DNA from: an uncultured Planctomycetota bacterium
GTDB lineage: Bacteria > Planctomycetota > Planctomycetia > Pirellulales > Thermoguttaceae
NCBI GenBank assembly: GCA_900317365.1
Contig: ONGM01000035.1
Span: 1-40,037, forward strand
Length of the DNA: 40,037 nucleotides
Reading direction: 5' to 3'
Shown here piece after piece: positions 1-8,318 of the stretch; the stretch's first letter is position 1, and every line of letters starts with the position of its first letter. The notes under the pieces were generated by a model, which saw nothing but the letters and a program-made list of their open reading frames with translations, ran no database searches and was not told where the DNA came from. A program made the position numbers and the translations under genes.

Positions 1-96
1 CAAACCGCGCAAACCGGTCGCGCGCCTGTCTCGACCGCGCGACAAACGAACGCCGCCAACCCGCGAAGGTAGGCGCTACGCAACACGGCAAACGTT
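1..96 (+). other. Possible 3' tail of a plus-strand gene cut by the window edge
   Basis: All three plus frames are open at the left edge. One closes with TAG at 70-72 and another with TAA at 94-96, directly before the terminator hairpin at 100-133. The hairpin has a T-rich flank on the plus strand, so a plus-strand gene may end here. The visible 23-31 codons are too few to name a product, and this GC-rich DNA stays open by chance over such lengths. The segment could equally be non-coding. Confidence 0.2.
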
Positions 97-135
97 AAAA
101 AACGGACGCGATTTCATCGAAACGCGTCCGTTTTT
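97..135. terminator. Bidirectional rho-independent terminator
   Basis: The 11-bp perfect stem AAACGGACGCG / CGCGTCCGTTT (100-110 and 123-133) encloses a 12-nt loop. On the plus strand it is followed by a T-rich run; on the minus strand the flank is TTTTTT. It lies 54 bp beyond the stop codon of the minus-strand paaK gene, so it probably ends that transcript. It may also end a plus-strand gene entering from the left. Confidence 0.75.
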
Positions 136-188
136 CTTTCTAACGTTAAGTCGCAACGATCGTCCGCGCGACGCGATTCCTCACGTCG

Positions 189-1466
189 TTAAATCTTTTT
201 CTTAATGACGCGAACCGCCTTGCCGTCCACGCGCGGCAAACTGCCGACCGGAAGCACGTCCCCCTTCGGAGAGAAGCCAAGGCGCTCCTTGAGTCGCTTT
301 TCCACCATGTAGCCCGTAACGCCTTCTTCCGCTTCCACGAGAATGCGAACGTCCGTTACACCGTTGTGCTCTTCCATGATGATCTGGTATTCCGAATGCA
401 CCCCGGGAATCTCCAAAAGCGCCTGCTCCACCTGAGACGGGAAGAAATTCACGCCTTTGACGATCAGCATGTCGTCGGTGCGGCCGGAAATCAAGTCGAT
501 CTTGACGTGAGTGCGTCCGCACGCGCACTTTTCCCGAGAAAGAATTCGCGTCAGGTCGCCGGTCTTAAAGCGAATGACCGGCAACGCCTCGCGCGTTAGG
601 GACGTTACGACGAGCTCGCCTTCCTGACCGTCTGGCAAGACCTTCTTCGTTATCGGATCGACGACTTCGAGGTAATATTGATCTTCCCAAACGTGAATTC
701 CCGAGTGATCGCAGCAGTCCATACCGAGCGTGCCGACCCCGCCGGTTTCCGTCATGCCGTAAATGTTGAAGACGTCGATTCCCAAGCGCGAGCGAATCTT
801 TTCGCACATCGCGGTCGTTACCGTCTCGGCGCCGAATATGCCGATCTCCAAATTCGGAAGCTCGACGCCCATCTTCTCCATAACCTCGATAATGCGCGTC
901 GTATACGATATGACGGCGGTGAAAACGCGCGTGTTGAAATCTCGCGCAAGGCGAATCTGTCGCTCCGTGTTGCCCGATCCGGTCGGTATGACAAAAAGCT
1001 CCGCCGCGCGCGCGCCGTGGTACATTCCGAACCCGCCGTTAAAAAGCCCGAAAGACGGCATGATCTGAACCGGATCCCCCGGCTTCGCGCCCGCCATTCG
1101 GTAGCAACGCGCCATGCAGTCCGCCCACTGCTCCAAGTCCGCGATCGTATACGGCATGACGACCGGAGTGCCCGAAGTGCCGCTCGACATATGCATCTCG
1201 CGAATCGACGATTTCGGCACGCAACACATTCCCAACGGATACGTTTCGCGGAAATTCGCCTTTGCGATTATCGGAAGTTTCTCAACGTCCTCGATTCCCC
1301 TAAAATCCTCGGCGACGACCCCTGCGCGCTTGTAAAGATCGCGCATATACGCGTTGTTCGCCATGACGTAACGAACCTTCTCCTTCAACAGTTCGTTTTG
1401 ACGAGCGATGATCTCGTCCTGAGAAGCGGTCTCGACCGTTTCCTTAAAGTATAATTCTTGCGACAT
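189..1466 (-). CDS. paaK: Phenylacetate-CoA ligase (adenylate-forming enzyme)
   Basis: This 425-aa protein is a full-length member of the phenylacetate/aryl-acetate CoA ligase family, which activates the acid with ATP and transfers it to coenzyme A in the cytosol. The adenylation P-loop MSSGTSGTPVVMPYT lies near residues 92-106. The NIYGMTETGG motif, the IRFKTGDLT hinge segment and a C-terminal AMP-binding subdomain (GRTDDMLIVKGVNFFPSQVE) follow in the usual order. The start is supported by AGGGTG seven bases upstream and a promoter at 1536-1564. It is transcribed alone, divergently from hemH, and ends in a strong hairpin. No other phenylacetate-degradation gene is nearby. In anaerobes such ligases often act on aryl acids from amino-acid breakdown, so the exact substrate is inference. 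Family assignment is firm. Confidence 0.93.
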   Translation of the reverse strand: MSQELYFKETVETASQDEIIARQNELLKEKVRYVMANNAYMRDLYKRAGVVAEDFRGIEDVEKLPIIAKANFRETYPLGMCCVPKSSIREMHMSSGTSGTPVVMPYTIADLEQWADCMARCYRMAGAKPGDPVQIMPSFGLFNGGFGMYHGARAAELFVIPTGSGNTERQIRLARDFNTRVFTAVISYTTRIIEVMEKMGVELPNLEIGIFGAETVTTAMCEKIRSRLGIDVFNIYGMTETGGVGTLGMDCCDHSGIHVWEDQYYLEVVDPITKKVLPDGQEGELVVTSLTREALPVIRFKTGDLTRILSREKCACGRTHVKIDLISGRTDDMLIVKGVNFFPSQVEQALLEIPGVHSEYQIIMEEHNGVTDVRILVEAEEGVTGYMVEKRLKERLGFSPKGDVLPVGSLPRVDGKAVRVIKKKI

Positions 1467-1535
1467 TTTATCACCCTAATAAATCGCCTGAACTGCGGCG
1501 TTTCAAACTCGTAACGCGCGTCAGTTGCACAAGCC

Positions 1536-1564
1536 ATTCTAATTCGTCCGCCTGAACGCGTCAA
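1536..1564 (-). promoter_or_regulatory. Sigma-70-type promoter for paaK
   Basis: Read on the minus strand, TTGACG (1559-1564) and TAGAAT (1536-1541) are separated by exactly 17 bp. Transcription would start near 1529, giving an untranslated leader of about 60 nt before the paaK ATG. The hemH promoter begins only 30 bp away on the other strand. Confidence 0.6.
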
Positions 1565-1593
1565 GGAAATCCGACGCGACAAACTTATAAAAC

Positions 1594-1630
1594 TTGACGT
1601 CTTGAACCTTCGCGGTACGATTGATACGAT
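1594..1630 (+). promoter_or_regulatory. Probable sigma-70-type promoter(s) for hemH
   Basis: Two overlapping solutions exist: TTGACG (1594-1599), 16 bp, TACGAT (1616-1621); and TTGAAC (1602-1607), 17 bp, TACGAT (1625-1630). Either would place the start 45-60 bp before the hemH ATG. The region is a compact divergent promoter shared with paaK. I see no clear operator palindrome between the two. Confidence 0.45.
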
Positions 1631-1680
1631 GGAATCGGTCGCGTTTCAGTAAGAAAACGAACTCAATTTACGGTTGAAAT

Positions 1681-2814
1681 ATGTTTGACGCTATACTGCT
1701 CGTCGCCTACGGCGCCCCTGAAAAACTCGAAGAAGTCAAGCCTTTTTTACAGTCGATTACCAGCGGATCCGCGATTCCGCAAGCGCGCCTCAACGCCGTA
1801 TACGAACGTTACGCGCGATTTAACGGCGTCAGTCCCCTCCCGGCGGAAGCGCGAAAATTGGCCGACTACATGCGCGACGCAACTGCGGAAAACGACGATT
1901 CGCGCGTCTACCTCGCCTATATTCACGGCTCGCCAAACGTCGAAGAAACGCTCGCTATCGCCGCGCGAGAGAACGCGCGCAACCTCCTCGTCGTCCCGTG
2001 CTCCGCGTTCGGCTCCGCGATCAGCTGTCTCCGGTATCGCGCGTTCGTTGAAAACGCCCGAAACTCCCTCCAAAACGAAAACGACGCCGACTTGACGCTC
2101 GCGTTCGCGCCCCCTTTCTACGATCTGCCTGATTTTCAGCGCGCGCTCGCCGACTCCGTTCTCGAAGCGCTCGCTTGGATCGATCTCGAGTCCGGTCTTT
2201 TCGACCAACAAACGCCGCATAACGAACGCCTTCTCCTCTTCACGGCGCATTCGATTCCGGTCGCCGACGCGGAGCCGTCTCGCTACGCGCGCCAGCTGCT
2301 CGCCGCCGCAGACGCCGTTGCGCGCGCGATTCTCGCCGCCCCTGCCTTCGGAGGAACGAAACCTACCCCCCGCGATCGCGCGACCGCGCCTTTCGCCTCA
2401 CCGGCGCCCCTCGCCGACGCCTTCGCTCCCGACCTCGTCGACGCCGCAAAACGCGCTAATATTCGGCTCGGGTTCGCATTCCAAAGTCGAAGCGGCTCCC
2501 CTGCGACGCCGTGGCTCGAACCGGACGCGCGCGAGTTTGTGCGCGAGCAAGCGGCGTCCTCGCCTCGCCTGAAAAGCGTCGTCGCCGTTCCGATCGGTTT
2601 CTTCTTCGAAAATATGGAAACGATCTACGACCTCGACGTCGAATTAAAAGAAACGTGCGACAACCTGAATTTATCGTACCGCCGCGCGCAATGCGTCGGC
2701 GCGACGGAACGCGTCGCACGCGCTCTCGCTAGCCTCGTGAAACTCGACGTAAGCGACTTTCCGAAATGCCGCGCAAAAGAAAACGCGTGCGACTTTTCAT
2801 GCCGCGCGCGTTGA
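1681..2814 (+). CDS. hemH: Ferrochelatase (protoheme or coproheme ferrochelatase)
   Basis: The 377-aa product matches the two-lobed chelatase fold that inserts Fe2+ into the porphyrin in the last steps of heme synthesis. Landmarks in order are LLVAYGAP at the N-terminus, EVKPFL, YERYARFNGVSPL, FTAHSIP with the likely catalytic His190, SRSGSPATPWLEPD, and PIGFFFENMETIYDLD with the conserved Glu313. Two oddities are visible. The DH pair usually found three residues before that glutamate reads EN. The C-terminus ends in C363-x6-C370-x3-C374, and C107 and C116 lie in the N-terminal half, which resembles the cysteine supply of [2Fe-2S] ferrochelatases. A Pro/Ala-rich insertion sits around residues 218-250. 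No strong Shine-Dalgarno precedes the ATG. It is a single gene, convergent with the symporter gene. Confidence 0.9.
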   Translation: MFDAILLVAYGAPEKLEEVKPFLQSITSGSAIPQARLNAVYERYARFNGVSPLPAEARKLADYMRDATAENDDSRVYLAYIHGSPNVEETLAIAARENARNLLVVPCSAFGSAISCLRYRAFVENARNSLQNENDADLTLAFAPPFYDLPDFQRALADSVLEALAWIDLESGLFDQQTPHNERLLLFTAHSIPVADAEPSRYARQLLAAADAVARAILAAPAFGGTKPTPRDRATAPFASPAPLADAFAPDLVDAAKRANIRLGFAFQSRSGSPATPWLEPDAREFVREQAASSPRLKSVVAVPIGFFFENMETIYDLDVELKETCDNLNLSYRRAQCVGATERVARALASLVKLDVSDFPKCRAKENACDFSCRAR

Positions 2815-2844
2815 TTCATAGAGATTTCTAAAATTTTCTATCGC

Positions 2845-2877
2845 CTTGCGCGACGCAAATTCAACGCGTCGCGCAAG
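2845..2877. terminator. Bidirectional hairpin between convergent hemH and symporter genes
   Basis: The 12-bp perfect stem CTTGCGCGACGC / GCGTCGCGCAAG (2845-2856, 2866-2877) has a 9-nt loop. It sits between two convergent stop codons. The T tracts are short on both sides, so it may work partly as an RNA 3'-end protecting structure. Confidence 0.6.
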
Positions 2878-2896
2878 TTTCGCGCGTTAAACTGAT

Positions 2897-4747
2897 TTAA
2901 TCGGCGAGTCCGTTCTCCGCGTTGATCTTCTCCATCTTCCGCCACGAAGCGAAAAGCGCAATTCCGGCGACGAGGGAACCGACGAGGAGCGATATGCCGA
3001 AGACGACCGAGCCGTAAAGAAGCGCGCCGACTCCGAAGAGCGCCGCGTAAATCGCGACGCACCCGATCACGCTGCAGAGTATTCCCATCGGAACGGGCCA
3101 TTTGTCGTTCTCGCCTTCCAAGACGACGCCTTCACGCGCCGCGTCGGCGTAAACTTTCTTCCAGCCCGGTCCGCCTGCGCGCGTCTTGCGAACGAACGCG
3201 CGCAACGTTTCTTTATCGTCCGGAGGCGTCAGCAACGTAACGACGAGCCAGCCGATCGTCGTTATCGCAACGCTAAGCACAAGCTGAATACTCGGATTAC
3301 TAAGCCAAGAGGCGTTAAACGCTTCTTCCGACATATGTTGGAGACAGACCGTCTTATGGAAGAGCTGGAAATAGCACGCGATCGGGAAAGCAAAGCACAT
3401 CGCCGCGATTTCGCTATACGCGTTTATTCGCCACCAGAACCAGCGCAGTAGGAACAGCAGTCCCGTGCCGGCGCCGATCGAAAGCAGAATTTGGAAAGCG
3501 CCGAGCGCGTTCTTCAAATAGAGCGCCATGAAGCATGCGACGACCATAAAAGCGACCGTCCAAAAACGTCCGACGGCGACGAGTTTCTTTTCGCTCGCGT
3601 TCGGATTCACAAATCTCTTATAGAAGTCGTTCACCATATAGGACGACCCAAGATTAAGGTGGGTCGCGATCGTCGACATATAGGCGGCGAAAAGCGAAGC
3701 GACGACGATTCCGAAAACGCCTTGCGGTAGAAGGGTCATCATCGCCGGGTAGGCCATATCGTCGTCGATCTTATCGGCGGGAATATTCGGGAAGGCTTCT
3801 TTGAGGGAATCGAGAGACGGAAAGACGATAATCGACGCGAGCGCCACGAGAATCCACGGCCAAGGTCGGACGGCGTAATGGCAGACGTTAAAGAAGAGGG
3901 TCGCGCCAACGGCGTGCGCAGGGGACTTCGCGGCGAGCATACGTTGTGCGGTGTAGCTTCCTCCGCCCGGTTCCGCGCCGGGATACCACGCGCTCCACCA
4001 TTGCACGACGAGTGGGACGACCAACAGGGTAATGACGGCCGTTTTATCGTTAAAGTCGGGAAGGAAGGAGAGTTTCGACGCGACGTCAGGGTGCGCGAAG
4101 AGTCCGTCGAGCCCGCCGACTTGCGGTAATTTTACCGCGATAATCGCCGCCGCGACGCTTCCCGCCATCGCGACGAGGAAGAGAACGAAGTCCGCCCACA
4201 ACACGGCGGAGAATCCTCCGACGGTTGTAAAGAGAACGGTAACCGTGCCGGCGATCAAAATCGTCGCAAGTTCGGAAAGCCCGAGCATGACGCCGAAAAT
4301 TTTAATAATAGCGAGGGTAACGGACGCCATGATCAGCGTGTTGACGACCATGCCGAGATAGAGTGTGCGGAATCCTCGAACGAAGGCGCCCGATTTTCCG
4401 CTATATCGCATTTCATAGAATTCAATATCGGTCGTAACGCCGAGTTTGCGCCATAACTTCGCGTAAATAAAAACCGTCGTTAATCCAGTCGGCAAGAAAG
4501 CCCACCATGCCCAGTTTCCGGCGACGCCGTTCTTACGCACAATGTCCGTTACCAAGTTCGGCGTGTCTGCGGAAAACGTTGTCGCAACTAGGGAAAAGCC
4601 AAGCAGCCACCACGGAGTCGAACGACCGGAAAGAAAGAATTCCGACGAACTTTGCCCCGCTTTGCGCATGGTGCGCCAGCCGATATAAAGCGTCGATATA
4701 AAGAACGCTGCTAAAATAACATAGTCGATCGCGTGAAGATTTGCCAT
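2897..4747 (-). CDS. Sodium:solute symporter family transporter
   Basis: This 616-aa polytopic membrane protein has the start typical of the SSS family (TC 2.A.21): a first membrane helix at residues 8-24, then SSSEFFLSGRSTPWWLLGFS followed by VATTFSAD. Roughly 13-15 hydrophobic segments follow, ending in two helices and a short basic tail. Members couple Na+ entry to uptake of sugars, amino acids or similar solutes across the inner membrane; the substrate cannot be read from the sequence. It lies 85 bp downstream of the GH78 rhamnosidase gene on the same strand. A role in importing rhamnose or a rhamnose-containing product is a reasonable guess. A hairpin (4784-4817) sits in the gap. The ATG is preceded by TAGG at a plausible distance. 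Confidence 0.9.
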   Translation of the reverse strand: MANLHAIDYVILAAFFISTLYIGWRTMRKAGQSSSEFFLSGRSTPWWLLGFSLVATTFSADTPNLVTDIVRKNGVAGNWAWWAFLPTGLTTVFIYAKLWRKLGVTTDIEFYEMRYSGKSGAFVRGFRTLYLGMVVNTLIMASVTLAIIKIFGVMLGLSELATILIAGTVTVLFTTVGGFSAVLWADFVLFLVAMAGSVAAAIIAVKLPQVGGLDGLFAHPDVASKLSFLPDFNDKTAVITLLVVPLVVQWWSAWYPGAEPGGGSYTAQRMLAAKSPAHAVGATLFFNVCHYAVRPWPWILVALASIIVFPSLDSLKEAFPNIPADKIDDDMAYPAMMTLLPQGVFGIVVASLFAAYMSTIATHLNLGSSYMVNDFYKRFVNPNASEKKLVAVGRFWTVAFMVVACFMALYLKNALGAFQILLSIGAGTGLLFLLRWFWWRINAYSEIAAMCFAFPIACYFQLFHKTVCLQHMSEEAFNASWLSNPSIQLVLSVAITTIGWLVVTLLTPPDDKETLRAFVRKTRAGGPGWKKVYADAAREGVVLEGENDKWPVPMGILCSVIGCVAIYAALFGVGALLYGSVVFGISLLVGSLVAGIALFASWRKMEKINAENGLAD

Positions 4748-4783
4748 AACAAACCTATCTCTTTTTCCAAGATGAAGATCGGC

Positions 4784-4817
4784 GGTATGCGCGCGATCGT
4801 CGCGACGCGCGCGTACC
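4784..4817. repeat. Intercistronic hairpin between rhamnosidase and symporter genes
   Basis: An almost perfect 12-bp stem (GGTATGCGCGCG with CGCGCGCGTACC, one T-G pair) encloses a 10-nt loop. It lies between two co-directional minus-strand genes. No T run follows it on the minus strand, so it looks more like an mRNA stability or processing element than a terminator. Confidence 0.45.
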
Positions 4818-4832
4818 GTTGCGAAAAATCGA

Positions 4833-7800
4833 TTATTTAACGACGAAAGAGTAACTGCCCGATCGGAGGAAGAATATCGCGGCGTCCGCAGGATAGCCGT
4901 CGTTCTCTTGTCGCGCCGAATTTGCGGCGTATTCTTCGCCGGAAACGACGGAGCAACTTTGACCAGGCTCGACGGGAACGATCACCGTCGCGCTCGTTCC
5001 AACGGGAATATCAACGACGTAGGTCGTCGACTTCGCTTCTTCGTCGTATTTCCAAGAGGACGCGATCGTCCCATAAGGAGAGCGCACGTTTGCGGAAACG
5101 TACGTCAGCGGCTCATGACCCGGCGCCGTGCGCTCGGCGGCGCGCGACTTCGGCTCGATCACAAAGTTCTTAAACGCGACTGCGGTCGGCGCTTCGCTCG
5201 CAACGACGACGTCCGGCGCGCCGGCAAGTTTAATTCCGGCGAGCGATTGATAGAACCACGCGCTGAAATCGCCAAACATGATGTGGTTGCGCGACGAGCC
5301 TTCGCCCCAGTCTTCCCACAGCGTTCCGGCGCCGCGCTTGATCCAGTCGGACATGGCGGGCCGCTTCTCTTGCAGCATGAGCTGAAGCGCGAGATCGGTG
5401 CGACCGTTCTCCGAAAGGGTGCGCAACAGATACTTCACGCCTAAAATACCCGCGTCGAAAGTTCCGTCGGTTTTCGCGATCGCGTCGACGAGTCGATCGA
5501 CGACTTTATCGTAATCCTCTTTCGGCAACGCTTGCGCGAAACCTTGATGAATCGGGCAACTTTGAGACGTCTGACTTCCGATCGAATAGACGCCGTTTCC
5601 TTTGTAAAGGACTTTATTATAATCGGTTCGGATTCTTTCGGCGAGTTTCGAATACTTTTCGTAATCGTCGAGTTTTCCGAGGATTTTTGCCGTTTGAGCG
5701 GTAATCTTCGTATCGAGATAGTAATATCCGGTCGAAGTAACTTCCGTCGGCGTGTTCGTCTTGGGATAGACCCAGTCGCCCAGACCATGCGCGACAAGTC
5801 CGTCGGGACGTTCGCGAGACGTCATATAGTCGACGTACTTCTTCATCGCCTCAAAGGTATCTTCAAGGATCTTCTTATCTCCGCGATAAACGTAAGCGTA
5901 CCACGGAATCATCACGAGCGAAGAGTCCCACGCCGGCCCGTTGCCCCAAGGATAGCCCCAGTCGCCCGTCGGAACGATACCGGGCAGGTTCCCGTCTTCG
6001 CGCTGTTCGTCGACGAGATCGTCGAGCCATTTCTCATAGCTCGCCGTATTCTCGAAGTTGTACATGGAGAGTTCGCACGCGAGTTGCGCGTCCCCGGTCC
6101 AACCGTTCTTCTCGCGGTGAGGACAGTCCGTCGGATAACCAGCGACGAAATTATTGCGATAAGACTCTAACGTCGCCGCCTGTAGGCTGTTAAGCAACGC
6201 GTTCGACGACTCGAACTCGCCGACTTGCTCAAAGTTCGTATTGACGCGCTTACCGACGAAATCGGACGCTTCCGGCTTATGACGAAGACCCGTTACTTCA
6301 ATATACTGATATCCGTTGTAGGTAAATCTCGGTTCAAAGAATTCTTCTTTTTCCCCGTTGCAGAAATAGAAGTCGGTTTGGAATTCGCCTTTCATACCGG
6401 TGAGACGCGCCGGGGTTCCTTCCATGAAGTGCATTTCGATATCGTGGCGTTCGATTTCGCCGCTTCCGACAACGCGCTCGGAATACTTAAATCGAACGAC
6501 GTCGCCGGGCTCTTGACCCGTTATGCGAATTTTCGCCCAACCGGCGCAGTTGCGACCCATATCGACGACGTAAACGTTCGGACGAACTTCCGTAACGCTC
6601 TTCGCGACGTATTCGTCCGTTACGACCGAGTCCGGATTCTTTTGCGCGACGAGCTTCGGATTGCCGATCGGTTCCGAAACGACTTCGACGGCGCCGAGAA
6701 TTTCGCGTTTCCACGACCCGTCGACAATTTCGCCTTGACGCACGCAATCGAAAAGAACGGGACTCGTCGAATACGTCCAAGACCCGTCGGTCGCAATCGT
6801 GTCGCGCGATCCGTCTTCAAAGGTCAATTCCAATTGAGCGCGCATACGCGGAAAATCGCGCCACGGCGCCGCGTCGAAGTTCCACGTGACGATCGAGCGA
6901 ACGTCGTACCAACTATGTCCGACGAGAAACTGAAGTTCGTGTTCTTTAGAATCGCTCGACGCAAATTCATTCGTAAGATCAAACACATTATAGAGAATGC
7001 GTTTGTCATAGCGCGTAAAGGACGGCGCGAGAACTTGATCGCCAATCTTTTGACCGTCAAGGTAAGGCTCAAAGAGTCCGGCGGCGCAGACGAGGAGCGT
7101 CGCGCTCTTCACCTTTTTATCGACGGCGAAAGTCTTCTGGAACGCCGGGGAAATCGTTTCCGTACGACAACGCAATTTACCCCACGGCGCCGCGTCGAGT
7201 CCGTCTTTACCGTCTTCTGAAACAAAGGACGCGTATTTCGCGGTCGCCCACGAGGAATCGTCGTAGTCGCGCTTATTCCACCCTTCGGAAGGCTCGATCG
7301 TCGCTTTCCACGTTTCGTCGGTTCCTACCGTTGCAACGACGGATTTCGGAACTCCAAAGCGATTCGGGGTCGGCAGGTTCTTCGGCGCGCGCGTCTTATC
7401 GAGTTCGTTGACAACGAGTTTCGCAACGAGCGCCGTCGGATAATACGTACCGTCGTTCGCCTTCGTATTATTGGAATTTTTTGTATCGTTGGAAACGATG
7501 AACGCAACGACGTTTTTACCGGGAACGAGATATTCTGAAACGTCGATCGAACGAAGTTGGTCGGGATTAAAGACCATGCCGATCGAATGTCCCGCCTTGG
7601 AACCGTTGACGTAGATTTCAAACTTCTGATTCGCGGCGTAATAGAGAATCCCGGAGAAATTCATCGCGTCGAAATCGGCTTGCGGACGATCGATCGTAAA
7701 TTCGCGTCGGAAATATTCAGGCGCGGACCCGGAATTCGTCTCTTTCTCGACGGCGGCGGCAATCCAGTTGGCGCCGGTCAGATCGACGTCGGGACGAACG

Positions 7801-8264
7801 GACGACGGCTGACCGATCCATGCGCCTTTCCAATCTTTCGAGTCGACGACGCCTTGAATCCACGCGGCGGGCTGCGACCAGTCGGAGGGCGCGTCCTTTT
7901 CGTCCCAAGTCCTGACTTTCCAATAGTATTTCGTCAGGGATTTCAGAGGGGCGCCTTCGTACGAGACAAAGACCGATTGATCGGACTTCGTTTTGCCGGA
8001 ATTCCACATATCGGCGGCGTTCTCAGTCAACTTATCCGGATCGGACGCGACGAGAATTTGATACGCCGTCTGGCTCTTATTGTACGCCGAAACGCCTGAT
8101 TTCAACGCGTTAATCCAACTGAACCGAGGCTGCGCGACGTCAACGCACGGCTGACCGTTTCGCGACTCGATCGTAAGATTCGAAACGTCGATCACGCCCC
8201 CGTACGACGTCGCGACGAGCGCTAACGTGGCAAGGCATGCGACCACAAGTATAAATTTCTTCAT
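4833..8264 (-). CDS. Secreted alpha-L-rhamnosidase, glycoside hydrolase family 78
   Basis: The 1143-aa protein starts with a lipid-free signal peptide (MKKFILVVACLATLALVATS). An N-terminal Ig-like domain (QPRFSWINALKSG, YWKVRTWDEKDAPSDWSQP), jelly-roll modules and a large (alpha/alpha)6 barrel follow in the GH78 order. The inverting catalytic region TDCPHREKNGWTGDAQ carries the conserved Asp713, Glu718 (likely general acid) and Asp725. LWEDWGEG near Glu984 should supply the general base, followed by the family's FGDFSAWFYQSLAGI signature. It removes terminal alpha-L-rhamnose from plant, algal or bacterial glycans outside the cytoplasm. GGAG precedes the ATG by nine bases. It lies 54 bp after the DUF58 stop codon and 85 bp before the symporter, so the three genes may be co-transcribed, with the last two functionally linked. 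Confidence 0.93.
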   Translation of the reverse strand: MKKFILVVACLATLALVATSYGGVIDVSNLTIESRNGQPCVDVAQPRFSWINALKSGVSAYNKSQTAYQILVASDPDKLTENAADMWNSGKTKSDQSVFVSYEGAPLKSLTKYYWKVRTWDEKDAPSDWSQPAAWIQGVVDSKDWKGAWIGQPSSVRPDVDLTGANWIAAAVEKETNSGSAPEYFRREFTIDRPQADFDAMNFSGILYYAANQKFEIYVNGSKAGHSIGMVFNPDQLRSIDVSEYLVPGKNVVAFIVSNDTKNSNNTKANDGTYYPTALVAKLVVNELDKTRAPKNLPTPNRFGVPKSVVATVGTDETWKATIEPSEGWNKRDYDDSSWATAKYASFVSEDGKDGLDAAPWGKLRCRTETISPAFQKTFAVDKKVKSATLLVCAAGLFEPYLDGQKIGDQVLAPSFTRYDKRILYNVFDLTNEFASSDSKEHELQFLVGHSWYDVRSIVTWNFDAAPWRDFPRMRAQLELTFEDGSRDTIATDGSWTYSTSPVLFDCVRQGEIVDGSWKREILGAVEVVSEPIGNPKLVAQKNPDSVVTDEYVAKSVTEVRPNVYVVDMGRNCAGWAKIRITGQEPGDVVRFKYSERVVGSGEIERHDIEMHFMEGTPARLTGMKGEFQTDFYFCNGEKEEFFEPRFTYNGYQYIEVTGLRHKPEASDFVGKRVNTNFEQVGEFESSNALLNSLQAATLESYRNNFVAGYPTDCPHREKNGWTGDAQLACELSMYNFENTASYEKWLDDLVDEQREDGNLPGIVPTGDWGYPWGNGPAWDSSLVMIPWYAYVYRGDKKILEDTFEAMKKYVDYMTSRERPDGLVAHGLGDWVYPKTNTPTEVTSTGYYYLDTKITAQTAKILGKLDDYEKYSKLAERIRTDYNKVLYKGNGVYSIGSQTSQSCPIHQGFAQALPKEDYDKVVDRLVDAIAKTDGTFDAGILGVKYLLRTLSENGRTDLALQLMLQEKRPAMSDWIKRGAGTLWEDWGEGSSRNHIMFGDFSAWFYQSLAGIKLAGAPDVVVASEAPTAVAFKNFVIEPKSRAAERTAPGHEPLTYVSANVRSPYGTIASSWKYDEEAKSTTYVVDIPVGTSATVIVPVEPGQSCSVVSGEEYAANSARQENDGYPADAAIFFLRSGSYSFVVK

Positions 8265-8318
8265 AAGTCGTCTCCAATAATGCTGATATAGACTCGCGAA
8301 ACGCGTAACGCGCGCAAA

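Noticed and set aside
6225..7220. 331-codon plus-strand open frame inside the rhamnosidase gene
   Set aside because: It is the antisense shadow of a well-supported GH78 gene and is Arg/Phe-rich without motifs.
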